DNA of 64,000 nucleotides. Source: Unio delphinus (Eukaryota > Mollusca > Bivalvia > Unionida > Unionidae). The translations under genes were made by a program, and so were the position numbers. The stretch covers positions 2,870,001-2,934,000 of the forward strand of contig JAQISU010000097.1 of the NCBI GenBank assembly GCA_029339505.1, written 5' to 3'. This document shows, in pieces, positions 52,764 through 63,999 of this stretch; positions within the stretch are counted from its first letter, which is position 1, and each line of letters opens with the position of its first letter. The notes beneath the pieces are model-generated. The model was given only the letters and a program-made list of their open reading frames with translations, was not told the DNA's origin and searched no databases.

Positions 52764-53820
52764 TCAATTTAGTTGTTTACTTAAATCCGCTACAAATTCC
52801 ACATACCATGTTACTCAAACCCTAGCCAAATTGTTATCAGTGGATGCTATTATGAATCGTTCACTTGTTTCCTTGACGATGATCGTTGATATCATATTGA
52901 TGACCCCAGATGAACTCGTTGATGACATATTAAATGGAGTCGGCGACACTAGTGTTAATCGATAAATGCCTTTGACGGCCACGGTGATATTTGATATGTT
53001 AGTGGATGGTGTCCACGTATTGAATCGCGTACACGTTATTATATTTTTTTGTTCGTGAGGGATTTTTTTTCTTCAAGTTTTTCTATCATCCTCGGTAGAT
53101 CATCCCTGATGACATCGTTGGTCGTTTTAATATATTCGCGGACAACTTCTTTTCGCCGATTAATCGCTGTTATTTTATCGAGTTTTGTGATAATAGCAGC
53201 GAGATCTATTTTAACATCATCGGGTTTTGAGATTTTGTTACCAAAAAATTTATCAATTTCGTCGTCGGTCCTGTTAAAGCTTTTACGTAACGTAGTAAAT
53301 TGAGCGTCATAATCGGATCGCAACTTTGACAAATTATCCGTGGAGGCTTTTATCTTCGTGAGTTTCAGTGTGGTCACCGCTGGATTTCCAAAGAAATCTA
53401 ATAGAGGTTTGTCAATACTGTCAATTACATTTCTTTGTAATTAAGAAAACCGATCGAATTTAGTTATACGGTCGTCGTATTCATCGCGTAGTTTTTTTTT
53501 AATGGTTCTAAATTGTTAATTCTATCAACAATAGTTGAAACAAGTATACCCGGTTTGAGTTTACCCTGATCAGGAAACAACGCGATAGTATCTTCTACTG
53601 CGTTGCGTTGTTGAACTAAAATATCATCAAGGGAAACATTACTAGTTTTCAATTTACCCTGACGATCTTGAAATACAACTATTTCACTGGGATCAACACT
53701 TGCGAGGTTTAACAACTCAGATATTTCATCTTCGATTATTTTTTTTACATCACCGGTTGCAGATATTTCCGCGGTGGGTTTTTTCAGGCTTGATAAAGAT
53801 CTCCCCCAAATATCAATCAT
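52764..53820 (-). pseudogene. Fibre-like protein with a single shaft repeat, broken (element 2)
   Basis: The N-terminus MIDIWGRSLSSLKKP (53820) and FQDRQGKLKTSNVSLDDILV match element 1. Only one shaft unit is present before the FPDQGKLKPGILVSTI end unit, against three plus a part in element 1. The stalk continues in another frame (53377-53039) with different sequence, and the head (SNITVAVKGIYRLTLVSP, TWYVEFVADLS) is recognisable at 53030-52770. Frame breaks lie near 53470, 53390 and 53040. Confidence 0.8.
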
Positions 53821-53821
53821 G

Positions 53822-54243
53822 TTAATTTATGTAATTTCTCTCTAAAAAGCGATTACTCGTATATTCATGTACGGTTTTATGGGGTGGTTTTCCCGATGAT
53901 GAAATAGCGTTGAGTACATTTAATACTTCTATGCCGCATATTGGTGGGTCATTTATTTTCTGTGTTGGTAGCGTAGAATACCAGATAGGAATTTTTAAGG
54001 GGTTTATAGAACTCATAAATTCTTTAGCCCGTGCTAACCCATATGAATCAAAATAAACAATTGCGCGCGGATCAATCACGTATGCAACGGAGTGAGTTCC
54101 AGGTCCGCTGCTGTTATCAAGATTAATGGTACCGGTTTCAACGCTGTTTGGTTGTTGTGGTAATTGATCGCTCATAAAGACACCTCTAAAGTTTTTTATC
54201 GCTATTTTTTTTTAGCAGCATCGAGTAAATCTAAATTTGACAT
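53822..54243 (-). pseudogene. Adenain-like protease, broken (element 2)
   Basis: The start MSNLDLLDAAKKK (54243) is out of frame with the rest because of an A-run length change near 54210. The remaining frame keeps His (GPGTHSVAY, with Ser where element 1 has Trp), Asp (VYFDSYG), Gln (TQKINDPP) and Cys (ICGIEVLNVL). It begins one base after the fibre-like gene, as in element 1. Confidence 0.85.
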
Positions 54244-54257
54244 TTGAACTATTTTTG

Positions 54258-54728
54258 TTAGCAAACTCTTCCTAGTCTCAGGCCGTTTCCGCTGTACCAT
54301 GAATACGGAGTTCCTGGTAATCTTAGACTCTTTCCTGATCGTTTCTTTTTTTGTATCCCTGTCCAGCAGCTTTCTTTAGTGCCATCCCTGCCGCTGTACC
54401 AATGGCTCCTAGCGCGGCGGCTTTTGCTACCGTTGGGCACGCTGCTGAAATTAATGCTGCTAACGCAGCAAAAAGTGGGAACATACTACCTGATTTTATC
54501 ATGTTTTTGATCGCGGCTGCAGAGAGAGTGATATGAACACCTTTTTTAATCTTTGATGGCATCATTGAAGTGTTTTATCTGACGAGCTGTCAATGACAGT
54601 TTATTCTGACCACCAGACATCTGATTGTGCTTTAGCAATATTGTGGTACCACATTGTTTAGCTGATTCCCATTGCAATTTTTTAATTTGACCAGGAGTTA
54701 ACGTAACACTAACATGAATATATGACAC
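54258..54728 (-). pseudogene. Hydrophobic minor virion protein, broken (element 2)
   Basis: Starts MSYIHVSVTLTPGQIKKLQW; keeps QMSGGQNKLSLTARQ (the adenain-type site), a stop/frame change after HFNDAIKD at 54546, then KKGVHITLSAAAIKNM and the Ala-rich segment in a second frame. The C-terminal LRLPGTPYSWYSG repeat is present about once, in a third frame. Confidence 0.85.
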
Positions 54729-54760
54729 TTTATTAATAACAGATTGATCTAATTGTTACA

Positions 54761-56173
54761 TTACATATTTTCCACTGGTGCATCAACTACTTTCATTCGT
54801 CCACCAACACCTTCGAGTAGCATTGATTTTTCACCTAGAATTAAAGCAACTGCTCTGTAACCACCAACAAGAGTATTGGTTACACGAGCTCGAAAGTATA
54901 TTTCAACGACGGATTGTCTGGTTAAGTCAAGATGTTCCAATGAAAAGTAGTAGATGTGATATAGTTTTATAAAATCCAACTGTGATATTTGCAGACCGGT
55001 ATCTACATTATTATCGCGTCCCATAAATGATATCAAACGATGATGCACGCGTGCTATTTGGTTTTGTTCGTATTAAGTAAAACATCCTCGGTTGGTTCCT
55101 GTTGGCCGTTTACTCTCAACGAGACTTCATTAACACTAAATTTATCAAATATGATATGGCTGCGTGTTTGTGAACCCAATCGCACCTTATTCTGTAACGC
55201 AACAAATATATGCCGCGGCGCAGAAACACCTCGTTTTGATGCCAGTTGCCAAGTAAATGTACCATTAAGAGAACTATCCATGGTATCCGTGGTAGCTGTT
55301 AGCCAACTTAGCAATGATTTGCCACCTGTACTCATAAATGATAGTAATTTTTGCTCTATGGTGATTGATGGAGTCATTACTGGCATCCACAGTGTTAGTT
55401 TTGTTATATTCACCTTGCCAACAGCAACACCAGCATCATGCCAGATTGCATCATTATCATCACCTTTTCACACTAAGGCTACTGTATGCTTCTCTCCATA
55501 GATAACCGTTCTAACATTTCTGCAGAATTCAAATATATGATGTAGTGGAATCGCGCATGAGAATAATCTACGCTGTCCTTCCAACGTTGATACGTGTGTT
55601 GAAAACCCTAGGTTGTAATCAGGATTCATATCTACGACATCAAAATCATCTGCTGGTCTTGTATATTCGGCTAGTGTTGGATTGACTGCAGTATTGTGTG
55701 TTGCCTTTACTTTAGTATGATGAATGTGATCAGCGTGATCAGTGAGATCCTTAGAGAACATCATAGATGGACCTACCGGTCTTGTATAATCATCGGAGTA
55801 TCTTGCTAACCCCACTATTGTTGTGGCAACATCAAATATCATGCTCTATGGATTCAATCTCTTTTCCATCAATCTTGTATTTAGCACTGTTAAATAGCGC
55901 CATGATACCATTATTGACAAAGCCGACTTTGGCACCAAGTGCATATGGAGGATCATTAGCAGCATGATTATTTGTTACAATTGCTCCTTCTACTTTGATA
56001 AACGCTTCAGAGGGTAGAAAGAATTTGCTGGTATGCTGGACTTGAAGTTCGATTCTTGATCGACTATTTGGTTGTGTTGCATTATAGGAAAAATACTGAT
56101 AATTAAGTAGAGAATAATTCTTGGGTACTGGGACGTCCATATCAAACGCTATATCAGGAGCCGATTTGAACAT
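54761..56173 (-). pseudogene. Major capsid protein, broken (element 2)
   Basis: Begins MFKSAPDIAFDMDVPVPKNY (56173; the sequence before it is ATATATA) and ends with GVGGRMKVVDAPVENM, matching both ends of element 1's capsid protein. At least three frame breaks are visible, near 55840, 55440-55470 and 55050. All jelly-roll landmark blocks (FVNNGIMALFNSAKYKIDGK, FSCAIPLHHIFEFCRNV, LYHIYYFSLEHLDL) survive. Confidence 0.9.
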
Positions 56174-56174
56174 A

Positions 56175-56395
56175 TTATATATTTCTTGATCTAAATCGCG
56201 ATCTCGCTCGCGATTTCAAGCCACTTCCCGCTATCATATTTGCAGTAATATTATCCTGGACGCTGATCAATGATGCTATTTTTTGATCCACTGCGTTATT
56301 TATTATTTTACTAATACTTGCAGGCATAATTTCCGTAGATGGTAGTGGTCCCAGTGACTCTGGCATCGGTTTCCTTCGCCGCCGAACTAACGCTA
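56175..56395 (-). pseudogene. pVI-like protein, 5' half deleted (element 2)
   Basis: Only the C-terminal ~65 codons match element 1 (PLPSTEIMPASISKIINNAV, ANMIAGSGLKSRARSR). The amphipathic N-terminal part is gone, and the sequence abuts the preceding gene's remnant. The IAGS|G site is unchanged and again followed by a short basic tail. Confidence 0.8.
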
Positions 56396-57245
56396 GTTTT
56401 TCTTTAGTGATATATCCCCGAGAATACTATTAGGACAATGAACTAGACGACTATCTGAAACCCCCCTTGGATATCCACTCTGAGAAAATCCCTCTCCACT
56501 ATAACCAGTTGCACTCTGTGTATCATCATCTTGTAAATTTCTAAAAAAATTCATCGTTAGATTCATCTTGATCAGATGGCATATACAATGATTGCTTATC
56601 ATCATCGTCAGGTTGTAGTTCTCGTCGTCGAGGTGAGAAAGATATTTTCTTTGAAGGCTGTTGTCTTTTTCTTTGCAATCTTTGCGTTCATTTGTTGTTT
56701 TAGTTTTTAGTTCTTCATATTGATTATACACTGTACCCACCGCATTGATATATACAGTGTATGATGCATTGCCTTTATCAATTCGACTTGTGTTAGCTTT
56801 GATTTTGTAAATCACATCAGCCCAATGTTCTATATTTTTAATATACGTGTGTTGTCCTGTTTTCAACATTTTTTCCTGTTTTCATAAGTCGCAACAACAA
56901 GCGCAGGAATTTCCGCTTTATCAGTCTTATCAATTGCTGCTAACCCCTCCTCATTAAATCTAGCATGTAATTCCTCTACTATTTTTTCATTGTTTTTTTT
57001 TTGGATCAGGAGGGGGTTTTGTTAACAGCGCTGATGCGTTTTCAGTTTCCTTTGCTTTTTTTTTCAAGTATTGGTACAGTATCCTTAGTAGCAGTGGTTA
57101 CTGGTTTAAATAACTGTTGAGTGTCACTTTGAAATTCCTGTCTCGTCTGGAGCATATTTCGAACGGAATCACGAACTGGAATAAATTTCTTAATCGAAGC
57201 TAATCGTTCACGTGCTAATTTAGCTGTTAGTTCTTCATTTACCAT
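56393..57245 (-). pseudogene. Core-type hypothetical protein, broken (element 2)
   Basis: Homologue of 27658-28743. Starts MVNEELTAKLARERLASIKK (57245), shares VRNMLQTRQEF and LFKPVTTAT, then frameshifts near 57040 and again near 56870. The middle keeps ADVIYKIKANTSRIDKGNA-like sequence, and the end (GYSGEGFSQSG, CPNSILGDIS) is cut where element 1 continues. The last third and the start of the pVI-like gene are deleted. Confidence 0.75.
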
Positions 57246-57486
57246 TATAAATTAATATACTATTTAAATTGTAAGTAAAAAAAAAAAAACTCACCCCCAA
57301 AATTCTTTTGTGTGTTATACTTCTGCGTAGTGATTAAATCACCAGTGATAAATCACCTGTCTATATAATTCTGTTCAACGTGAGTAAGCGCATACCTGTC
57401 TATAGAATTTCCGTACCTGTATGTATGGCGTGTTTAGTGTGTTTAGGCAATCAAAGGGGAATTTTCATTTTGGCGGATAATCTCTC
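57246..57486. other. Intergenic region of element 2
   Basis: Corresponds in place to 27187-27657 but is shorter and lacks the 64-bp repeats. Contains a poly-A tract near 57277-57290 and TATATTAATTTATA just upstream of the core-type gene start. Confidence 0.6.
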
Positions 57487-57810
57487 TTATTGTTTTGATT
57501 TTCGAGTTAATTGTGCGTCTGATTTCATAATGTTTTCCCAATTCACTTCTGACCTTTTCGACAGCAGTGAATAACGGGACGAACTTTTGATATCGTTACA
57601 AAATGCAATATAGTCATAAATAGCGTGTTGACTTCTCTTTATAAAAGAATAAGATTTCGATAACACATACCTGTTTTTCCGAGCGCTATCATCAATATCT
57701 TGAAATTCAGAAAGAATCTGATTACAATCTAATTTATCTGACAATTGAATTCCTTGATTTTTCAAACTTGAAATCTCGTTAATAATGACATTCATATTTT
57801 CGAAATTCAT
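57487..57810 (-). CDS. Hypothetical protein conserved in both elements (element 2 copy)
   Basis: 107 codons beginning MNFENMNVIINEISSLKNQG; homologue of 26830-27186 over its first ~95 residues (LSDKLDCNQILSEFQDIDDS, RYVLSKSYSFIKRSQ). The frame is open but the C-terminus differs and ends earlier (LTRKSKQ), so it may be slightly truncated. No function recognised. Confidence 0.55.
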   Translation of the reverse strand: MNFENMNVIINEISSLKNQGIQLSDKLDCNQILSEFQDIDDSARKNRYVLSKSYSFIKRSQHAIYDYIAFCNDIKSSSRYSLLSKRSEVNWENIMKSDAQLTRKSKQ

Positions 57811-58895
57811 ATATGAAATATTATGTATTTAATATAAAAAAAAAAAAAATTAGGGGTCAATTTTTGACCTGTTTTTTTCGTAACTCCATTCTCAATAACG
57901 GGTATGTACATCTTATTGCACATAGAGATATTATATATGATTATATATGAAAAACCCAATTTGGAACCCCTCAGGTGTTATTTACATCGGAGGAGCCAAG
58001 AGGTTACATATAATAGACAACACATCCGCATTTGGAACCCCTCAGGTGTTATTCACATCTGAGATGCCCAGAGGTACCACGAAACATAGTCTCCAAGAGT
58101 AGATTTAACTCTTCAAATAACGGGTTAGAACTTCAAGAAGATATATTTCGTGAATGGACGTCACATTTACATATAAATATATACATGGTATTTACATAAT
58201 AGTATTTACAATGAAATGATATATATACAAAATGAAATGATATATACAATGAAATGATAGGTATATACAATGAAATGATAGGTATATACAATGAAATGAT
58301 ATATACAATGAAATGATATATACAATGAAATTATAGGTACATACGATGAAATGATAGGTATATACAATGAAATGATATGCACACATCACATACACACACG
58401 GGGGCTGTATTACATTCAAACTAAACCACAATACCCCAACAAAAGCAGCCCGTTTTGAATGTAAAAACACATTCACACCGTGTGACGGTGTGTGGTGTTT
58501 GGTGGTTTCACGGTTTGAATTTCGAATGGCTTAAAGCCCCCAATTATATAGAAAAACCTCCAAATCGGTAACGTCGGCAATAATGCTTCCACGAGATTCG
58601 AACGATGGCCCCACGACGAGATTCCATCTGTGTATACAATACACTAGTGATCGTAATCTACAGATCTATAATTTTGAATACGATATATGTGTATCATGTG
58701 AAGACTTTAATGATGACAACAAGAGATTGCATTATGCGGAACTTCTACCTGATGAAACATTAAACCACACAAAAAAGCCATTACGTGACTACAACAAAGG
58801 AGTTATCGTTGTTTCAAAACTACACACACAAGCCCACACGAGTTATTCCCCTTGGTGATACAAAACAGAATTCAGGCATATGTATATTGAATTCT
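57811..58895. repeat. About 1 kb of non-coding sequence with repeats, absent from element 1
   Basis: Two ~76-bp-spaced copies of TTTGGAACCCCTCAGGTGTTAT (about 57959 and 58033), each followed by a short inverted word so that CTCAGGTGT can pair with ACATCTGAG. Then a ~20-bp ACAATGAAATGATATAT-type array (58190-58375) and a palindromic CACACCGTGTGACGGTGTGTGG at about 58474-58495. A plus-strand 91-codon frame (58583-58858) has no recognised motif. Confidence 0.6.
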
Positions 58896-58899
58896 ATGT

Positions 58900-59137
58900 C
58901 CGTTTTTTTGGAAATCGCTGATCGATATACTTGTTCTGCTACTTTTCGTAGTGAGGGTTCGCAAATATAGAAATATTTTCCAGCTTCATTCATTTATTGA
59001 AATACTCTTTCTTCGTTATTTTCTGTATTAAATGATTTTATGGGTTTCGCATTTATCGAGTGTTTTCCAGTAACTGCTCGTTGGATGTTTTCACTTTGTG
59101 AAATAGCCTGCAGGTTATCTAAAGAATATCCATAGAG
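58900..59137 (-). pseudogene. NUMOD/HNH homing endonuclease, 3' half only (element 2)
   Basis: Minus-strand fragment matching the C-terminal half of 26291-26785: YSLDNLQAISQSENIQRAV, IKSFNTENNEERVFQ, a stop, then EAGKYFYICEPSLRKVAEQV and YRSAIS. The match ends abruptly at 59137, where the polymerase-fusion remnant begins on the other strand. Confidence 0.8.
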
Positions 59138-59140
59138 AAG

Positions 59141-61852
59141 TAACAGGCGAGATATTATACGACTCGAAATATAAATCGAGAGGATCTCCAATCAAAATTA
59201 TTGACCATAACGAAGATGCGTGGACATGCGCGGTAACAATATTTCCGCGGGATAGAACCATAAATATCTAACCGTAGAGAACTCTGGGGGAAATTTATTT
59301 GATTTTATTTACGAGTTAAGTAAAAACGATCCTGTGTCAGTGTGGTTACTTCACAGTTTTGAAGACGAAGAGGGTAAATTCGATTAATTTGTAAGACCCA
59401 ATGACGAATTATATCGTACTAAAGCCCTCCACAACGAGATGAAAAAACTAGCTAGTGGTTTTTCAACGGATCATGACGAACAATTATTAACAAACTGTTT
59501 TACAATACCGTCAGTTGCAGCTCATTTCACGAGAACGAGAAATCTATGGAAACCAACACGCGCAGAATATTTCTCTCAGATATCGAATCATATTGCGTGG
59601 CATATGGTCATGGTAGATTGTGGAATACAAAATACGACTCCAAAAGTATTATTTCGCTTGATATGATTGCGTGTTATCCAGGGAGTTTTCTTGGGTATGG
59701 AGAGTGTTATGAGTACTTCAAAAAATTTGGACATCCCACACATGAGATGACCCGTGTTGCGATTAATGGACCACTGCCTGAGTTTGATTTAACCGGATTC
59801 GCTTGTGTGGTATCATTTGAATTGGCTAAGGGACTTCATCCATGCTGTTATGTTTGGTTTGGTAGACACATCTCTGAAAAACACTGGATGCCAATACTGC
59901 TATTACCGTATATGATTGATTCTAAAATGTTGATATCGCTGATTATCAGTGAAGCAATTATATCATATCGGAAACAAACTGAAGTATGGTTACCACAACC
60001 CGATATTCTAGATAGTATAATCAGCGAAAACAAAAAAACAATTCTCCGATCTCGACAAAGAATATATCGTGAAATGGTCAAAAGAAATCTTTGAAGTTAG
60101 AAATAAACACGCAAAATATTTCGGTAGAAGAATAATGGTAAAGTCACACAAGGTAGAAAATACGACCACAAACGATATTCTTTGTGGTTGATTATAGATG
60201 ATGCTGAATACGATTTTATAATCGCAGATGTAACATATAGGGGTATATACTCTATCGTAAAGACTCTTTCCTGTCCGATGAACCAAATTGGGTACAATTG
60301 TTACTTACACAGATGGAGAAAATCCTCAATACGTTCATCTAAGGTCGAATATGCTGGCTTAAGCTTCTATTAATTTACTTTCGATGATAAATAGATTTCC
60401 TAACACCGCGGTTAGAGTAGCCACTGATTCATTTTATATAGATATAAAACATAAAGAAGCAGTGGCTGAATTCACTAATTCAGACGAGACTTGGGGATCA
60501 TGGAGAATTAAAAAGGAAATACTGCGTGATTACTCCAAATCAGCAGATGTTACAATTGAAAACAATTACTTGAAAAATAATCAGATATCAGAACTATCTA
60601 ATGGACCGTCGTGTTCCGATCCAGTATGTAGATATAAAACCAGTTACTTAAACGGCTGTGGTGGGTCAGGGAAGACGACTCGTGCGATTCAATTATTTTG
60701 AGGGAAATCAAACATGATTGTTCTAACACCAACACACAGACTTGCAACTGCACTTATCACATTTTCTTTCGATGGAAAGGTGACGAATGGACTCCTGATC
60801 GAATTGGCGAAAAATATATTCCTGAAATCCTCATTTGGGATGAGATATGCACAGTGTCGCTCGTTGTATTACAAAAGTTTCTCGATTGGTTATTGCTAGT
60901 GATAACAAAAGTGATAATGTGTGGCGATCATAGTCAACCACCACCATTTGTCGGTTTGTCTCCACATGATTGGCTAAATAATTTTGTAGACTATTATGAC
61001 GAAATTAATACCGATCATAGAGCACTTGATAAACAATTACGTGAGTTCAAGAAACTAATCAGATTACAACCGTATAGAATCCAATGTGAAATAGCCCGTG
61101 AAAATAATTTCGGAAACCCCATTAAATGTTTTTCTGAAGCGTGGAGACCAAAAAATTTGATAGTGGCAAGTAGAAAGATAGTCAGAGACACACTTCAGAT
61201 AAAGTTATTTAACGCACATAAAGAAAAATTTGCAACACTTCCAGTGCCATTGTGTTATAGACCAAAGGATACACGAAGACAAAATATCGAAGTTGATTTT
61301 CCTGGATTGACAGTCAAGAAAATAAATTCTCGTGTTAAATGATATTGTGTTTGTTGATATCAGTGTCGTCGAAGATGCATTGCGTGCTGACAAATCCCCA
61401 TGGAAGCTAGGATAGGCAGCGACGATACATTATTCGCAGGGGTTGACTATATCCGATACTATTGTTTGAATCATAGATAATCGCATCGAATGTTCGAATT
61501 TAGTTTATCTTGCGGTGTCCAGAGTACGAAGAATAAAACAACTTCGAAGAGTTGTTTTAGACTATAATGACACTACAATAAGTGATATTGTCAGCGATGA
61601 TACAATCAGAAAATAATCTATCTGGTTATAAACAACAGGACAAAATAAATAACAGAAAATTTGACATTGATGCCGAGTTTATAACAACAGAATAATCACT
61701 GCGCGAGTTGCAATTGTATAATGCGTTGGTGTTGGTCGGATAAAGACACCTGCCAATTTAACGTAGACAGAAAAATTAGCAATGTTGGTCATACCAGAGA
61801 TAATGTGATGCTGACTTGTCTTGAGTGCAACAGATGCAGAGGTGCTAGTTAA
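59141..61852 (+). pseudogene. Polymerase-helicase-HNH fusion, broken and 5'-truncated (element 2)
   Basis: Begins abruptly at a sequence equivalent to about residue 365 of the element 1 protein (VTGEILYDSKY against ITGEVLYESKY); all N-terminal repeats are missing. Recognisable in shifting frames are motif A (SLDMIACYPGSFLGYGE, ~59655-59700), motif C (RVATDSFYIDIK, ~60405-60440, again Ala-Thr-Asp-Ser), Walker A (NGCGGSGKTT, ~60650-60680), CGDHSQPPP (~60920) and the HNH end (CLECNRCRG, ~61820-61850). At least six frame breaks or stops lie at about 59275, 59390, 60090, 60360, 60700 and 61340. It shows that the fusion is shared by two distinct lineages. Confidence 0.9.
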
Positions 61853-62789
61853 GACCACGCGGCGGTAATTGAGTATCCTCGGGTATCACATGTAGTTGTT
61901 CACGAGTAAATCCTTGCTGAGGAGCAGTTGAATCCATCCTATAGACTGGCGGTCTACCCATAGATCTCGTTATATTAGATATTTTATGTGCAGTAACACT
62001 CCAAATAGGATCAGTAGCTCTTTTTGTGCCGCCTTCGAGCTCTCCTGGTTCATATAAATATCTAACAGTGACATTGCCGAGTATTGGTTTTTTGAAAAAT
62101 CCTTTTGTGGTTTTACAGGTATATACTTCTTTTTAATCGCGTTGTTAGGTTTCATGTTGATTGTTCGAGTAATCTAATTTTTCAGCGCGGTAATTACACC
62201 TGGTAATCTCTTGACCCATTCACGAGATCGTTTATCCTGAATAAATTCCTTCGCGTGTTGATACCCAAATAACCGCTCATCAAGTGTCCGATGAAATCGT
62301 TCAACAGTTGTCTGATCGCGATGTAGTGCAGTATGTCCTCATCTGATGGTGACATTATGATGCTTCATTGTTGATAACACTACACCCTGAAATTCCTTGC
62401 CAGGATCAACTTGCAATAGATTAGGCCAATGCTGAGGACCCCTTCGATAAATCCTTTCAAACGCAGAAGCCACTTCAGTTGATGATTTTATCTTTAGCGG
62501 TTCTGCTTGTTTGTATCGACTCGCAACATCAACTACGGTTTATCGCATACTTGTAAACACCATCATGCGGCAGAAATAATATATCAGCCTGATGAACCTC
62601 ATTAGGTGCGCTGACATCAAAATGTGAGAAGTTAATTTGTTTAGGCGGTGGTAGATAAATTTACCATATCACCTGTTTTGATAACCAATCCGCTGCAGTG
62701 GTATTTTTCACCTTTGCGGCGCTAGCGAGTTTACTGATTGCTGCTTTACCCCTCCAGTATCCTCTTGGAGAATAATAAAGATATTCCAA
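61845..62789 (-). pseudogene. Integrase, broken (element 2)
   Basis: Homologue of 21033-21995, convergent with and overlapping the polymerase fusion by 8 bp as in element 1. The position of the ATG is now TTG (62787-62789). Fragments of SPRGYWRG, the core (QVDPGKEFQGV, HRDQTTVERF) and the C-terminal block occur in several frames, with breaks near 62650, 62540, 62340, 62180 and 62090. Confidence 0.88.
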
Positions 62790-62793
62790 GATG

Positions 62794-63160
62794 TTAATAA
62801 TTACCAGCACCCACCATCAATTTACTTTTCATCGCCGATTTTATCAACCAAGAAGCCAATTTTTCTATGAAGGATTTATCAGTGATAGAATTCAACGTAT
62901 GAATTAATTTCACATCTGCGTTATGTCTGTCTTGCAGATTACTGCTTTTATAAGCAACATCATGAGAATGACACGCCTTATCAATGACGTTTATTGGGTT
63001 TTCACTGGGTCGGGGTTGGTTTTGATCATCGAGTCGGATATCGAGTCTGGTCCCTGGTCCACAATAACTATACCCTGGAATATGTTTTACTTCCGGATAT
63101 TTTGCCAATGGTGTTTCTGGGAGTTTTACTAACTTGCTGCAATATTACCTCCTCTTTTTT
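62794..63160 (-). pseudogene. Phospholipase A2-like protein (element 2)
   Basis: An open stretch (62794-63108) keeps GYSYCGPGTRLDIRLDD and CHSHDVAYKSS, so both PLA2 blocks are intact. It lacks an ATG, as in element 1. Upstream, a one-base deletion near 63130 separates it from the AAGAGGAGG region next to the zinc-ribbon stop, so the frame relation seen in element 1 is no longer kept. Confidence 0.75.
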
Positions 63161-63319
63161 TTAAAAAACATCTCCAGATTTCATGGAAACAAATCTAAAT
63201 GTTTTGGTACCACATTCTACACACTTTACAGCAAGTGCTGATCTGTTATTTTTAGTTGTTATCGTCGTCAAGTCGTTTGTGCTAGTACGCTTCTTACATT
63301 TCTCACAATATAGATCCAT
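63161..63319 (-). CDS. Small zinc-ribbon protein (DUF5679-like; element 2)
   Basis: 52 codons from ATG at 63319: both CxxC pairs are present (YCEKCKKRT and KCVECGTKTF) with the shared TITTKNNRSAL linker. It ends GDVF and TAA within a T6A8 run, earlier than in element 1 and before the A run, so there is no slippery heptamer in the reading phase. The ATPase starts 17 bp away in the divergent direction, the same spacing as in element 1. Confidence 0.7.
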   Translation of the reverse strand: MDLYCEKCKKRTSTNDLTTITTKNNRSALAVKCVECGTKTFRFVSMKSGDVF

Positions 63320-63336
63320 AATTTATTTACAATAGC

Positions 63337-63999
63337 ATGAATGTAATTGATTTTTCAGGGACAAAAACACGAGAACCAGTTAAGCATCATGCAGCGCTAC
63401 CAAATTCTATTCGTATGATTATAATCGGACCATCTGGAAGTGGCAAGACACAACTGCTACTTAATTTGATAATGAGATGGATGAAATGGGATAAGTTGTA
63501 TTTAATAGCCCCGAGTGTAGACGATCAGCGATGTTACGAGGTGTTAAAGGATTTTAACGAGAAAGCAAAATCAGAAATCGATGAAGATATTATTGAGTTT
63601 ATAACCGATATCGATGAAGCACCGAGTATTGATGATATTGACGGAAGTATTAACAATTTAGTCGTATATGATGATGTCTTGTTAGACAATCAAAAGAATC
63701 CCGCTAGGATATTTTCCAGAGGTAGGCATAACAATACCGATGTGATATATGTCACTCAACGATACACTCAAATACCAAAAGTGATCAGAGATAACTGCGA
63801 TATTCTTGCTGTATTCAACGGAGTTGACACACATACGCTAGGAAATATTTGGCAAACTTGGTGAGGCGGTGATATGGATTATACTCTCTTTAGAAATTTC
63901 TTTAGTCACGCTCAGTCAATTCCACATGGATTTGTAACGATAAATTTGCATGATCCTAGATCAAGATATCGTGTCGGACTTGATCAAATATTCGGTTGA
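63337..63999 (+). pseudogene. A32/FtsK-type packaging ATPase with an internal stop (element 2)
   Basis: Begins MNVIDFSGTKTREPVKHHAA; Walker A GPSGSGKT and Walker B LVVYDDV are intact and the sequence is very close to element 1. A TGA at 63862-63864 interrupts the frame where element 1 has Cys (NIWQTWC), next to a three-base length change. The frame then resumes to FGLDQIFG-like codons and a TGA at 63997-63999. It is the best-preserved gene of element 2. Confidence 0.88.

Noticed and set aside
58583..58858. 91-codon plus-strand frame in element 2 as an extra viral gene
   Set aside because: No counterpart in element 1, no recognised motif, and it partly approaches the antisense endonuclease remnant. 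It could be real but nothing supports it.
63130..63170. A frameshift signal in element 2 equivalent to that of element 1
   Set aside because: The zinc-ribbon frame stops at a TAA before the A run, and T TTT TTA is out of phase. A one-base deletion further separates the PLA2-like frame.
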